DNA of 64,000 nt from Amycolatopsis circi (GTDB lineage: Bacteria > Actinomycetota > Actinomycetes > Mycobacteriales > Pseudonocardiaceae). This document shows positions 42,600-53,397 of the stretch, one piece after another. The DNA lies in assembly GCF_003385235.1 (NCBI RefSeq), contig NZ_PQIA01000032.1:1-64000 (forward strand). Reading direction: 5' to 3'. The notes beneath the pieces are model-generated. The model saw nothing but the letters and a program-made list of their open reading frames with translations, had not been told where the DNA came from and did no database searches. Each line of letters opens with the position of its first letter. Within the stretch, counting starts at the first letter, position 1. The translations under genes were made by a program, and so were the position numbers.

Positions 42600-43694
42600 G
42601 TGGCGGGACCGTTGAGCGGGCTGAAAGTCGTCGAACTGGCCGGGATCGGGCCGGGGCCGCACGCTTGCATGGTGCTCGCCGACCTGGGCGCGGATGTCGT
42701 CCGGGTGGAACGGCCCTCCGGTTCGCTCGACCTCAGCGGCGGCAAACCGGACCCGCTCCTGCGCGGCCGCCGTTCGGTGGCGGCGGACCTCAAGACTCCC
42801 GAAGGCCGCGACCTCGTGCTGCGGCTCGCGGCGAAAGCGGACGTGCTGGTCGAGGGCCTGCGCCCGGGCGTCACCGAACGGCTCGGCGTCGGCCCGGACG
42901 ACTGTTTCGCGGTCAATCCCCGCCTGGTCTACGGCCGGATGACCGGCTGGGGCCAGGAGGGCCCGCTCGCCCAGCGCGCCGGCCACGACATCAATTACCT
43001 CGGCCTCACCGGCGTCCTGCACGCGATCGGCCGCGCGGGCGAACGTCCGGTGCCGCCGCTCAACCTGGTCGGCGACTTCGGCGGCGGCTCGATGTTCCTG
43101 ATCGCGGGCGTGCTCGCGGCACTGTGGGAATGCGGCCGGACCGGTCGCGGCCAGGTCGTGGACGCGGCGATGGTCGACGGCGCGAACGTCCTCTCCCAGA
43201 TGATGTGGGCCCTGCGCGGCCTGGGTTCATGGTCGGACGAACGCGGCACGAACCTCCTGGACGGCGGCGCGCCGTTCTACGACACGTACGTCTGCGCGGA
43301 CGGCCGTTACGTCGCCGTCGGTTCGCTCGAACCGCAGTTCTACGCGGCTCTCCTCAACGGGCTCGGCCTCGCCGCGGAAGACCTGCCGCCGCAGCTCGAC
43401 CGCGACGGCTGGCCCACGCTCCGCGCCACCTTCACCCGTGCCTTCCTCAGCCGCACCCGCGACGAATGGGCCGAGGTCTTCGACGGCACCGACGCGTGCG
43501 TCACGCCGGTCCTCGCTCCCGACGAGGCGCCCAAGCACCCGCACATCGCCGCGCGCTCCGGCCTGATCACGGTGGACGGGATCGTCCAGCCCGCTCCGGC
43601 ACCGCGGTTTTCGCGCAGCACAACGGATGCGCCGACGCCGCCGCCGGTTCCGGGCTCGCACACGGAAGAGGTGCTGGCCGAGTGGGAGTCGTGA
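42600..43694 (+). CDS. CaiB/BaiF family; alpha-methylacyl-CoA racemase-like
   Basis: A 364-residue protein. It has the AMACR/Mcr N-terminus [25 protein letters not shown] and catalytic residues matching Mycobacterium Mcr: H129 in AGHDINYLG and D159 in VGDFGGGSM, the same 30-residue spacing as H126/D156. It should epimerise 2-methylacyl-CoA to allow branched-chain or sterol side-chain oxidation. GTG 42600 follows GGAGG by 4 nt, since the overlapping ATG at 42598 is out of frame. The stop TGA is supplied by the edge of a 44-bp palindrome. Confidence 0.88.
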   Translation: MAGPLSGLKVVELAGIGPGPHACMVLADLGADVVRVERPSGSLDLSGGKPDPLLRGRRSVAADLKTPEGRDLVLRLAAKADVLVEGLRPGVTERLGVGPDDCFAVNPRLVYGRMTGWGQEGPLAQRAGHDINYLGLTGVLHAIGRAGERPVPPLNLVGDFGGGSMFLIAGVLAALWECGRTGRGQVVDAAMVDGANVLSQMMWALRGLGSWSDERGTNLLDGGAPFYDTYVCADGRYVAVGSLEPQFYAALLNGLGLAAEDLPPQLDRDGWPTLRATFTRAFLSRTRDEWAEVFDGTDACVTPVLAPDEAPKHPHIAARSGLITVDGIVQPAPAPRFSRSTTDAPTPPPVPGSHTEEVLAEWES

Positions 43695-43732
43695 GTGGCA
43701 ATCCCGGTTAGAACCGGGATAGGCACTCACGA
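43689..43732. repeat. 44-bp palindrome family, copy 1
   Basis: 21-bp arms with an AG loop, two mismatches. Outer TCGTGAGTG, inner CCGGTT-AG-AACCGG. It contains the racemase stop codon and lies between convergent genes. Likely terminator or REP-like element. Confidence 0.75.
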
Positions 43733-43788
43733 GCGCCTGCCCAGCTCCCGCCCCGCCTGTCCCGGGCGAGTCCGCGTCGCAGCCGGCC

Positions 43789-43832
43789 TCGTGAGTGGCG
43801 CTGCCGGTTAGAACCGGCAGCGCCACTCACGA
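43789..43832. repeat. 44-bp palindrome family, copy 2
   Basis: Perfect 21-bp arms with an AG loop, exactly 100 bp after copy 1. The inner stem reads GGCGCTGCC where copy 1 has GGCAATCCC, with paired changes. It contains the TGA stop of the convergent P450. Confidence 0.78.
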
Positions 43833-45050
43833 GCGCTTAAGCCGCACCGGCAAAGTCACGTGCCCGTTGGTAATGAACGACGGCATCGGCTCCAGCTGGT
43901 CCCCGGGCAATGCCAGCGCCAGATCCGGAAAGCGCTCGAACAGCGCGGGCAGCCCGAGTTCCGCTTCCATCCGGGCGAGCTGTGCGCCGAGGCAATAATG
44001 CACCCCATGGCCGAACGCGAGCGCTGATTTGTCCTTCCGGGACAGGTCGAACTCGTCCGCGTCCGGTCCGTGGTGGCCCTCGTCGCGACCGGCGGGGCCG
44101 AACGACGCGAGGATCGGGTCGCCCGCTCGGATGGTCGTGCCCTCGACCTCGATGTCCTCCCGCGCGAACCGCAGCGGCAGGTGCGAAAGCGGTGACTGCC
44201 AGCGCAAAGTCTCGTCCACGACGTCGGACCAGGTGCGCGTTCCGTCGAGGACCGCCCGCAGTTGCGCGGGATGCGTCAGCAGCGCGGTCACGGCCTGGTC
44301 GAGGAGGTTGACCGTCGTCTCGTGACCGGCGGTGATCACCAAAATCAGCGTGTCCACCAGTTCCGCTTCGCTGAGCCGGGAACCGTCCGAATCGCGGGCG
44401 GTGATGAGCGCGGTGGCGAGGTCGTCGCCCGGCTCGGTGCGCCGTTGCGCGACCAGATCGGCGAGAATTCCGTACAGCCGCTCGACATTCGCGGTCGCCT
44501 CCTCCGCGGTCGCCGACGTCGCGAACATTCCGGCCACCGCGGTCCGCAGGCCGAGCCGCGCCGGTTCGGGGACCCCGACCAGCCGGCAGATCACCTCGAT
44601 CGGCAGCCGGTAGCAATACCGGTCGCGCAGGTCGGTTTCCGCCGGTCCGGCGTCGAGATCGGCGAGCAGGCCGTCGACGATTTCGGCGACCACCGGGCGC
44701 AGCGCGGCGATCCGGCCGGGCGCGAAAGCCTTGGACACCAACGATCGCAGCCGGCGGTGCTCGTCGCCGTAGGCGGTGAACATGTTCTGCACCGAAACCC
44801 AGATGTGCAGCGACCAGTCGGAGGTGACCTCGCCGTCCCGGTAGGCGGGCCAATGCCGCCGGGCGTCCTTCGACACCCGCGGGTCGGCGAGCAGGCTGCG
44901 CAGCAGCGGAAGGCTCGTGACCGACCAGGCGAGCACGCCGCCGGGCAGCTCGACCACGGTCAGCGGTCCGTGTGCGCGCAGCCGCGCGCCCTCGCCGTGC
45001 ACGTCCGGTGCCGCCGGGTCCAGCACGAAGGGGGTGACGGCGTGGTCCAT
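43827..45050 (-). CDS. Cytochrome P450
   Basis: A 407-residue bacterial P450 with all hallmarks. I-helix ITAGHETT carries the acid-alcohol pair, ExxR is in VDETLRW, and haem loop [10 protein letters not shown] has Cys353. ATG 45050 gives the usual length. The long upstream frame is antisense to the phosphatase gene. It resembles CYP107/CYP105-type oxidases of secondary metabolism or xenobiotic turnover. No redox partner is adjacent. Confidence 0.92.
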   Translation of the reverse strand: MDHAVTPFVLDPAAPDVHGEGARLRAHGPLTVVELPGGVLAWSVTSLPLLRSLLADPRVSKDARRHWPAYRDGEVTSDWSLHIWVSVQNMFTAYGDEHRRLRSLVSKAFAPGRIAALRPVVAEIVDGLLADLDAGPAETDLRDRYCYRLPIEVICRLVGVPEPARLGLRTAVAGMFATSATAEEATANVERLYGILADLVAQRRTEPGDDLATALITARDSDGSRLSEAELVDTLILVITAGHETTVNLLDQAVTALLTHPAQLRAVLDGTRTWSDVVDETLRWQSPLSHLPLRFAREDIEVEGTTIRAGDPILASFGPAGRDEGHHGPDADEFDLSRKDKSALAFGHGVHYCLGAQLARMEAELGLPALFERFPDLALALPGDQLEPMPSFITNGHVTLPVRLKRS

Positions 45051-45202
45051 GGGCGCTCCTCGCGGCCCGATGGTCCACAATGGACTGACGATGGGGGAGG
45101 TGTCCGTCGCGGCCACCGGGTCCACGGCCAGCGTAGCGCGGCAAACGATCGTTCTCTCCGGCTTGTGGGGTGGTCCGGACCAGACAGGAGAAGGGGTTGA
45201 CG

Positions 45203-46738
45203 TCAGCCGTCGGCGCGCTTGCGGTGCAGGGAGAACCGTTCGAACACCGACAGCTCGCCGGTCGGCTTGTTCACGTTGTAATAGGTGACGTGCATGGTCG
45301 TGGTGCCGCCGGGACGGCGCCCGGGGTCCACCGTGAACGCGGCGAAACCGTAGGGGTGGTCGAGGTCGCGGACCGCGCTCCACACGGCTTTTTCGCGCAC
45401 GTACGTCGGTTTCCGCTTGCCGGTAGCCGGATCCCGCTTGTCCGCCACGGCGGTCAGCACCTTTCCGGTGCCGTCCTTGAAGAAGCTGCCGTTGGTGGTG
45501 CCGGAGACGCCGCCTCCGCCGAGAATCATGTGCACGGTGCCGTGCGTGGCGTCGATGTTGTCGGTCGCGGCGGACACCGGGTTCGGCGTGAGCGTCTCGC
45601 TTTCCGCGACGACGCCGTGCACGGCCAGGGAACGCTCGTAGTCGTGCTCGTGCCCGCAGAGCACCAGGTCCACGCCGTAGCGGTCGAACAGCGGGCCGTA
45701 CTTCTCGCGCAGGCCCAGGTCGGCGCCGTTCGCGTCGGACGTGCTGATCATGACCTGGTGCATCGCGACGACGATCCAGTCCACGTCGCGCGAGGCCCGC
45801 GCCGCGGCCAGTTCCTTCTCCAGCCAGGCGAGCTGCCGTCCGCCGGAGTAGCCGTTGACGTAGACGTCGCCGCCGTCCTGCAGGCAGTTGTCGTCGTTCT
45901 GCAGCACGATCACCCGCACCGCGCCGACGGTGAAGCCGTACCAGAGACCGGCGAGTTCCGGGTCGGTTTCGGTGGCGGGCAGCTGGAAATACGCCTGGTA
46001 GGCGTCCATGCCGATCGCGCCGTTCTTCTTCTCGATCTCGTGGTTGCCCGCGGCGGGCATCCACGGCCGGTACCGCGCCGAGCGGGTGTTGTTGGTGAAG
46101 AAGTTGTTCCAGGTGCGCACGCGGTCGACGTCGAGGTTGGCGTAGCAGAGGTCGCCGTTGAGCAGGTGGAACAGCGGCGCGACGGTCTCGATGCCGGTGA
46201 CGATGTCCTTCGTGGCCGGGGTGGAGAAGAAGTCGAGCGCGGGCGCGCCCTTGAGATCCCAGGTGACCTGCGGCGCGGACTGGTCGCCGAAGCTGGTGAA
46301 GGTGAACGCGGACCGGCCGCCGGGCGCGGTGCGGAACGTGCCCGCGTCGGGCGTCGCGCCGTCGTGCTGGGCGACGTAGAGGTACTCGGTGTTCGGGCAG
46401 AGGCGGTTGATCTCGGCGTGGTGCACCCAGACCGTGCGGTTGGAAGCGCCGTCGAGGTAGGTCCGGGTGACCGCGGGAGCGTACGAGCCGAAGCCGTCGT
46501 CGAGCGTGCCGTAGAGGACGCGCGGACGGCGGACCGGGCCGTCGGTGAGCCATGAGACCACCATCTGCCGCGCAGGATCGCGGCCGAACGTGAGATGCAG
46601 ACCCTGCACCGGTGTCGCGCCACCGCCCGAGGCTGGAGCAAGCGGAGCGGCACTCGCCGTACCAGTGCCGAGCAGTGGTACGGCAGCGCTTGCGCCCATT
46701 AGGCCTAATGCTCCTCGACGGCTGACGGTGTTGGACAT
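45203..46738 (-). CDS. Tat-exported purple acid phosphatase-like enzyme
   Basis: A 511-residue metallophosphoesterase. It has a twin-arginine signal ([18 protein letters not shown], residues 6-23). An Fn3-like N-terminal purple-acid-phosphatase domain (about 45-140) has VVSWLTDG and [12 protein letters not shown]. The catalytic domain has [28 protein letters not shown] and GHEHDYERS metal-ligand motifs. It would hydrolyse phosphomonoesters outside the cell. It is divergent from the enolase gene. Confidence 0.9.
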   Translation of the reverse strand: MSNTVSRRGALGLMGASAAVPLLGTGTASAAPLAPASGGGATPVQGLHLTFGRDPARQMVVSWLTDGPVRRPRVLYGTLDDGFGSYAPAVTRTYLDGASNRTVWVHHAEINRLCPNTEYLYVAQHDGATPDAGTFRTAPGGRSAFTFTSFGDQSAPQVTWDLKGAPALDFFSTPATKDIVTGIETVAPLFHLLNGDLCYANLDVDRVRTWNNFFTNNTRSARYRPWMPAAGNHEIEKKNGAIGMDAYQAYFQLPATETDPELAGLWYGFTVGAVRVIVLQNDDNCLQDGGDVYVNGYSGGRQLAWLEKELAAARASRDVDWIVVAMHQVMISTSDANGADLGLREKYGPLFDRYGVDLVLCGHEHDYERSLAVHGVVAESETLTPNPVSAATDNIDATHGTVHMILGGGGVSGTTNGSFFKDGTGKVLTAVADKRDPATGKRKPTYVREKAVWSAVRDLDHPYGFAAFTVDPGRRPGGTTTMHVTYYNVNKPTGELSVFERFSLHRKRADG

Positions 46739-48306
<1,568 letters not shown>

Positions 48307-48320
48307 GCCTTGACGATCGA

Positions 48321-48357
48321 GGCGGCCCGGGCTTTCGCTTGCCCGGGCCGCCTTTTT
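48321..48357 (+). terminator. Strong intrinsic terminator
   Basis: GGCGGCCCGGGC and GCCCGGGCCGCC, 12-bp arms with an 8-nt loop, followed by TTTTT, 14 bp after the enolase stop. It also faces the convergent exporter gene. Confidence 0.9.
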
Positions 48358-49455
48358 CTACTTCTTCACCCGCAGGAACGTCGCCGCCGCCGTGAAGGCC
48401 GCGCTGACCCAGAACGCCGCGCGCGCATGCGCCGCGTCCATGACGAAGGCCCCCGCCATGGCAGGCCCGACCACCGCGCCGAGATTGAACGCCGTAGTCG
48501 CGATCGCCCCGGCCACCCGCGGCGCTTCCTCGTTGGCCGTCGTGACAATTTTGGCGATGAGGGCGGACCCGACGCCGAACGCCGCCGCCCCGGTGAGCAA
48601 TGCGGCCGTGAGGAGCCCCGGAAGGCTTTGCGCCGCGAAGAACGCCGCCACCCACACTCCGGTCAACACTGCCGTACCCGCTTTGAGGATCTTCGGACCT
48701 GCCTTGCCCGCGACCGTGACGCCGACGAACGAGCCCACTCCGAACACCGCCAGCACGACCGGAACCCAGCCGGTTAATTGGGTCATCGTGCCGAGGTAGG
48801 TGAAGGCCGCGAACGTCCCGCCGTTGACGAGAATCCCCTTGACCACGGTCGTTGCGACGCGGGTTTGGGTCAGCACGCGCCACTCGCGATACACCGGGCT
48901 TGTCGCTGGCGGATCGTCGAACGAGGCCGTGGCAAGTGCCGCGGCGGCCACCGCGGTGATCGCGGCGATCGCCCAAAACGCGGCCTGCCACCCGGCATAT
49001 TGCCCGAGCACTGTCCCCGCCGGAACGCCGACGATGCACGCGAGCGTGACACCCGACAGGAGCACGGAAGTCGCCCGCCCGACAGCGTCCGGTGGGACGA
49101 GCGCGGGCAGGGCGGCGAGTGCTACGGCGAGGAACCCAGCGTTGGCAAATGCCGCGACGGCTCGGGTGGCGAGCAGGAGAGGGAAATCGGTGGTGAGGGC
49201 GGCCGTGACGTGTGCTGCGCAGAAGAGCCCGAGGAAGGCTAGGAGCGCCGTTTTGCGCGGCAACCTGCTGCCGAGCATCGCGAGCAGTGGCGCCCCGATG
49301 ACCATTCCGGCGGCGAAGAGGGACGTCAGCAGCCCGGCAGTGCCGAGGGAAACGCCGGTGTCGGCGGCGATTTGGGGGAGCAGGCCGGAGAGGACGAACT
49401 CGGAGGTGCCTTGCGCGAAGACCGCGCTGGCGAGGATGAAGAGGATGGGAGGCAA
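48358..49455 (-). CDS. Cmx/CmrA-like MFS efflux transporter
   Basis: A protein of about 365 residues, 12 helices. The first helix, FILASAVFAQGTSEFVLSGL, and motif C-like VGVPAGTVLGQYAGWQAAFW match Cmx/CmrA chloramphenicol exporters. TTG 49455 with GGAG upstream gives the family N-terminus. An in-frame GTG at 49566 would add a 37-residue Pro/Thr-rich leader. The gene is preceded by an octamer microsatellite that may alter expression. Chloramphenicol itself is not proven as substrate. Confidence 0.8.
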   Translation of the reverse strand: MPPILFILASAVFAQGTSEFVLSGLLPQIAADTGVSLGTAGLLTSLFAAGMVIGAPLLAMLGSRLPRKTALLAFLGLFCAAHVTAALTTDFPLLLATRAVAAFANAGFLAVALAALPALVPPDAVGRATSVLLSGVTLACIVGVPAGTVLGQYAGWQAAFWAIAAITAVAAAALATASFDDPPATSPVYREWRVLTQTRVATTVVKGILVNGGTFAAFTYLGTMTQLTGWVPVVLAVFGVGSFVGVTVAGKAGPKILKAGTAVLTGVWVAAFFAAQSLPGLLTAALLTGAAAFGVGSALIAKIVTTANEEAPRVAGAIATTAFNLGAVVGPAMAGAFVMDAAHARAAFWVSAAFTAAATFLRVKK

Positions 49456-49566
49456 GACTCGACTCCGGATGAGTGGCGGCGTCGGAGGGACGCCGGGGAT
49501 GAGGACGGTTTGGGTCGGGGTCTGGGCGCGGAGTGGGGTGGCTTGGGCCTTTGGGCGGGGCTTCAC

Positions 49567-49659
49567 GCGATCGGCTTCCAGGCTGTCGGCCTTCGCGAGG
49601 TGAGCCTTCGGGCGGCGCGGGCTGAGCCCGGGGGCATTGGCTGGGTGGGACGCTCTTCC
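49567..49659. other. Exporter upstream region
   Basis: Short GC-rich spacer between the longer exporter start and the octamer repeat. No promoter could be distinguished. Confidence 0.4.
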
Positions 49660-49785
49660 GTGCCGCCGTGCCGCCGTGCCGCCGTGCCGCCGTGCCGCCG
49701 TGCCGCCGTGCCGCCGTGCCGCCGTGCCGCCGTGCCGCCGTGCCGCCGTGCCGCCGTGCCGCCGTGCCGCCGTGCCGCCGTGCCG
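49660..49785. repeat. Octamer microsatellite, about 15 perfect copies
   Basis: GTGCCGCC repeated 15 times without interruption (49660-49779), ending in a partial GTGCCG. Eight is not a multiple of three, so any frame running through it would shift with copy number. It lies upstream of the Cmx-like exporter, 94 bp from its longer start and about 205 bp from the chosen one. Confidence 0.9.
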
Positions 49786-50054
49786 TTGAGGTGGCAGGCA
49801 GGCATGGCCAGGTCAGGCAGGCATAGCCAGCGGTGCCGCTGTTGCGAACAGGCTTTGCTGGCTACGAAGGCGGGCTTCGCCATGGCGCGTCTGCGGCCGG
49901 TGTGCTTGCCGGTGGCGTCAGACTTCGCCGTGATGCGGCCGCCGTACGCAGGCCTCGCGGTTGGCTGTGACCAGACCTTGCCGTTGGCGCGGCTGCCTGG
50001 GCGCGGTGGAGCCGACGGCTGAGCGTGGCTGTGCCGATGACGACAGCGTTGACT
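49786..50054. other. No recognisable gene
   Basis: About 270 bp with short, unconvincing frames and locally repeated GCCGGTG and GGCAGGCA words. Confidence 0.5.
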
Positions 50055-50098
50055 GTCGTGAGTGTTTGTCCCGGTTCTAACCGGGACAAACACTCACG
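50055..50098. repeat. 44-bp palindrome family, copy 3
   Basis: Perfect 21-bp arms, loop CT, inner stem TTTGTCCCGG. Same outer TCGTGAGTG as the other copies. No coding region ends in it. Confidence 0.75.
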
Positions 50099-50195
50099 AG
50101 AACCTGCCCGAAGCACAGTCGGCTCAACCGCGCGGCGCTCGTAGCTTCCGCCGGTCAGCTCAACCCGGGAGCAAACCCCCAGCGCCCGTCGCTCC

Positions 50196-50220
50196 GCCGC
50201 CCAGCTTGAAGCTGGGCGGC
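50196..50220. repeat. 25-bp hairpin
   Basis: GCCGCCCAGCTT-G-AAGCTGGGCGGC, perfect 12-bp arms with a 1-nt loop. It resembles the end hairpins of IS200/IS605-type elements, but no transposase or TnpB is present here. Confidence 0.45.
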
Positions 50221-50339
50221 TACCGTCTGTTGGCCTCCGGCGACGTCATACCCCGGACTTTACCTTGCCGCGCAGCGGAGGTCGCGCGCGATGCGGCCCC
50301 GCGCGTTCGACGGTTCGTCCGCGCGATGCGGGAAACCGG

Positions 50340-50679
50340 TTCAGCCGAGTTCGGCCTGCGGGCAGGGGGATGCGGTCGTCGTCGAACGCTGGACCGCCAG
50401 CGTCAGGGTCGGCTGAGTTCGGCGTACGGCAGCGTGCTGCGCGGTGTCGATCGCGCGAGCGCGAGTGCCAGGGCCAGGGCCAACCGAGTTCGGCGCGCGA
50501 GCAGGGGATGCGGTCGTCGTCGAGCGCTGGGGCGCGAGTGTCAGGGTCAGTTGGGTTCGGTGTGCGGCAGGGTGTTGCGGGCGGTGTCGAGCGCTGGGGC
50601 GCGAGTGTCAGGGTCGGCTGAGTTCGGTGGGGCAGGGTGCTGCGGGCGGTGTCGACCGCTGGAGCACGAGTGCCAGAGG
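50340..50679. repeat. Decayed tandem copies of trypsin 3' end
   Basis: About five units of 65-73 bp. Marker CGA-CGCTGG variants occur at 50383, 50448, 50521, 50588 and 50653. Marker GTTCGG variants occur near 50350, 50417, 50488, 50554 and 50622, and the equivalent GCCCGG in the intact gene is at 50687. The intact gene's last codons and stop form the final unit. Confidence 0.7.
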
Positions 50680-51435
50680 TCAACTGAGCCCGGCGTGGGC
50701 GGCGATCTCGTCGGCGAAGGACGTCACCCTCGTGTACATCCCGGGCTTGCCGGGCTTCCCGCAGCCGTCGCCGTAGGAGACGATGCCGATCACCGTGTCG
50801 CCGACCAGCAGCGGGCCGCCGGAATCTCCTTTGCAGGCGTCGATGCCGCCGTTGGGGTAGCCGGCGCAGAGCATGCTCGTTGGGGAGTATTCCGGGTAGG
50901 CGGTGTGGCAGGTGGCGTCGTCGGCCAGGGGGACGGTGGCTTGGCGCAGGTAGTCCGAACGGTCGCCGCCGTCGGCGAGTCGGCCCCAGCCCAGGACGGT
51001 GGCATTGGTGCCGGCGGGGTATTGGCTTGGATCGCGGGCCAGGTCGGCGGGACGGTAGGGGAGCGAGCCGCGGACGGTCAGGACGGCGACGTCCGAACCT
51101 TGTTGCGGTGTATGGAAATCGGGGTGTTGCCAGGCGGCGGACACTGCGCGGACGACGCCGTCTTGGCTGCGTTTGTCTTCTCGGCCGGCTACTACGCTGA
51201 GTTCGCCGACCGGGACGATGGCGGCGCAGTGCGCGGCGGTCGCGACCGCGGTGCGGCTGACGATGACGCCGCCGCAGAACTGGGTTCCGTGACTGTCCAC
51301 TAAGTACACCGCGTACGGATGTTGGGCCAGGGAAGCTTTTTCGCCGCCGATGATGGACGGTGTGGCGTCGGCGGGTGTGGTCAGGGTGATGGCGAGCAGG
51401 ACGATGGCGGCGATGAGTGCGAATCGGCGTGGCAT
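50680..51435 (-). CDS. Secreted trypsin-like serine protease (S1)
   Basis: A 251-residue pre-protease. Signal peptide about 1-24, activation site before IIGG (28-31), and catalytic H69 (TAAHC), D115 (SDVAVL) and S205 (CKGDSGGP). D199, six residues before the Ser, marks trypsin-like specificity for Lys/Arg. Cysteines occur in the normal pairs. The 3' end is followed by decayed tandem copies of itself. Confidence 0.93.
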   Translation of the reverse strand: MPRRFALIAAIVLLAITLTTPADATPSIIGGEKASLAQHPYAVYLVDSHGTQFCGGVIVSRTAVATAAHCAAIVPVGELSVVAGREDKRSQDGVVRAVSAAWQHPDFHTPQQGSDVAVLTVRGSLPYRPADLARDPSQYPAGTNATVLGWGRLADGGDRSDYLRQATVPLADDATCHTAYPEYSPTSMLCAGYPNGGIDACKGDSGGPLLVGDTVIGIVSYGDGCGKPGKPGMYTRVTSFADEIAAHAGLS

Positions 51436-52012
51436 GGCGGACCCCCTCGGCTGCGGCAGCGCACGTTAGCCACTTTAACCGGCGGTTGAGGGGAAAACCG
51501 TCGCTGAACCGGGTGGAAACCGCGGAGGCCCGGATCCGGACCCCCGCGGCGGCTGCGGGGGAGAAGCTTCAGAAACCCGGCTTGGACAAAGGGATTTCGG
51601 GTGTCGCGGCGCGGACACGCTCACCCTGATGGAGCAGTGGAGAAGCCAGAACCGGTGCGGAATCCGGAAGCGAGACTTATTGGCGACGGGTTCGGCGGCG
51701 AGGAAACGACTCGGGCGCAGGTTTTCCGGTGAAACCGGGAGTAAGGCATCGGAATCGGCTGGCGGAGGAGCGGTTTCCGAAGGGGCTTCTGGGCAAACCT
51801 GGGCAGTGTGGGTTGCGAAAGTCAGGGCCATGCGGCGCGGCAGAAACTCCGAGCCGAACCCGGTGGCGAAACGGAACGAAGGGAAGTCGGCGAGGAGCCA
51901 GTCCAAAGCACTGCACCGGCATCCCCGACCCGCCTCGCCAGCGCGGCCAAACAAGGGGGAGTCGCCGGTGAGAACCCCCAGGGCCCCACCGGCAACTCTC
52001 CTCGCAGCAGCC
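51436..52012. other. 577-bp region without a recognisable gene
   Basis: It lies upstream of the trypsin gene and downstream of the SH3-type gene. Frames on both strands have irregular composition and no family match. I see no strong hairpin. It would contain the trypsin promoter. Confidence 0.5.
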
Positions 52013-53224
52013 TCAGCAGAGCGGTGCCACCGGACCGTCCGAACCCGTCTTCACATACGTGTCCGAGATGTAGTGCCCGGGCCCGATCCGGTCCCAGATC
52101 TTGCTCGTCCCGAACTTCCCGGTCACGCTGTCCCCGTTGACGTAGCATTCGATGTTCACCTTGGCGTAGTTCGCCGCCAGGCCCTTCACCGACGACGACG
52201 TGTGCGCACCCGACCGGACGTTCACCGGGTCGCCCGCCGTCTGCACCAGGCCGCTCGCCGCGGCGGAGCCCGTCCACAGGTAGGTGACCTTGACGTTCCC
52301 GTTGTCGCCGAGGCCGACGCCCGAAGCGAACGTGCCGTCGGCCAGGTCGATGCCCGCGGGGTTGCCCACTTTGTACCCGAGATCGTCGCGGCCGCCGTTG
52401 TAGCCGTTGTGGTAGGCGGCGTAGGCCTCGGGCTGGCCTTGCGGCAGGTCTTTGTACTCGGCGCGCACCGAGGACGGGTTCCAGTAGTCGTCCTTCGTGT
52501 TCCACGGTCCGACGTCCCAGACCGGCGCGTATTCGCAGCGGCTGTTGTCCGTCTTGCACACCCGCACGCTGTAGTTGCCGGTTCCCTTGGGCGACAGGGC
52601 TTTCCCGGACGGCAGCGCGACGAAGTGGTCGTTGCTCGCGATGACGTGGCCGTTCGCGGTGGTGTGGCCGGCGAGGCCTTCGCGGGTGGCGTAGACGGTG
52701 TACGTGAGCGGGGTGGCGGCGGCGATGGCGTTCGCCTGCGGGGCCAGGGAGCTGGTCAGTTCGACGTCGCGCACGGTGGGGCGGGCGGTGGTCGTGCTGG
52801 ACAGCGTGATCCTGGTCTGCACGACGCTCACCGCACGGGGGAGCGCGGTGCCGGCGGGGGTCCATTCCGTCCAGTCGTCGGCACCGGAGCGGCCGCGGAC
52901 GTCGACGTCGACCGAGGTGCCTGGTGGCGCGTCGGCGGAGATTTCGGCGGCTACGCGGTTCGCCGGCGCGGGCAGGCGTCGTTCGGCGGAGAGAAGGTAG
53001 CCCTCGCTGCCCGCGGCCTGGTCGGCGGGTCTCCACGCGGAGTCTCGCAGCGTGAGCGTGCCGCTGGACGCGGCGACGTTGACGTCGTCACTGTCCACTG
53101 AGGACAGATCGGCTCGCCAGGCGCCGGCCGTCTCGGCGGCGCTCACGGGCGTCGCGACTGCGGTGACCGCCCCCGCGGCGAGCAGCGCGGCGACCGCGCG
53201 CCGGACCATCACATTCCCGACCAC
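52013..53224 (-). CDS. Secreted protein with C-terminal SH3-like domain
   Basis: A 403-residue exported protein. Signal peptide about 5-28, an N-terminal beta domain (about 30-130), then a middle region with TTANGHVIASNDHFVALPS, APVWDVGPWNTKDDYWNP and AYHNGYNGGRDDLGYKVGNP. A bacterial SH3-like domain (about 325-395) follows, NVRSGAHTSSSVKG and KIWDRIGPGHYISD. The middle part is common in secreted actinobacterial proteins and may be a double-psi-barrel-like cell-wall-binding unit. Activity unknown. GTG 53224 follows GGGAG. Confidence 0.75.
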   Translation of the reverse strand: MVGNVMVRRAVAALLAAGAVTAVATPVSAAETAGAWRADLSSVDSDDVNVAASSGTLTLRDSAWRPADQAAGSEGYLLSAERRLPAPANRVAAEISADAPPGTSVDVDVRGRSGADDWTEWTPAGTALPRAVSVVQTRITLSSTTTARPTVRDVELTSSLAPQANAIAAATPLTYTVYATREGLAGHTTANGHVIASNDHFVALPSGKALSPKGTGNYSVRVCKTDNSRCEYAPVWDVGPWNTKDDYWNPSSVRAEYKDLPQGQPEAYAAYHNGYNGGRDDLGYKVGNPAGIDLADGTFASGVGLGDNGNVKVTYLWTGSAAASGLVQTAGDPVNVRSGAHTSSSVKGLAANYAKVNIECYVNGDSVTGKFGTSKIWDRIGPGHYISDTYVKTGSDGPVAPLC

Positions 53225-53352
53225 GACGGATCTCCCTTCACTCGTCCGAATCGAACTGCCTGAGTGTCGGAGGGATCCGTACACGATCCATACAACGATC
53301 TCGCCCGGTCGTGTACCGGATGCCGGAAGTTGACAGCGGCGAGTGAGCACAG

Positions 53353-53374
53353 TTAGCTTTATAAACAAAGTTAA
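53353..53374. promoter_or_regulatory. AT-rich dyad upstream of NmrA-like gene
   Basis: TTAGCTTT-ATAAAC-AAAGTTAA, an imperfect 22-bp palindrome 24 bp before the ATG, in very AT-rich sequence. It looks like a repressor site overlapping the promoter. The regulator is not adjacent. Confidence 0.5.
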
Positions 53375-53397
53375 TTTAAGGGCAAAGGGAGTGTGGG

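Noticed and set aside
19253..45050. P450 genes as tailoring enzymes of the cyclodipeptide synthase operon
   Set aside because: Both are more than 10 kb away, with unrelated genes and their own regulators or convergent partners between.
50196..50220. IS200/IS605 element end
   Set aside because: Hairpin resembles such ends, but there is no TnpA, TnpB or matching second end.
51436..52012. Minus-strand 159-codon frame upstream of the trypsin gene
   Set aside because: Irregular composition, no family resemblance, and no ribosome site. Not supportable as a gene.
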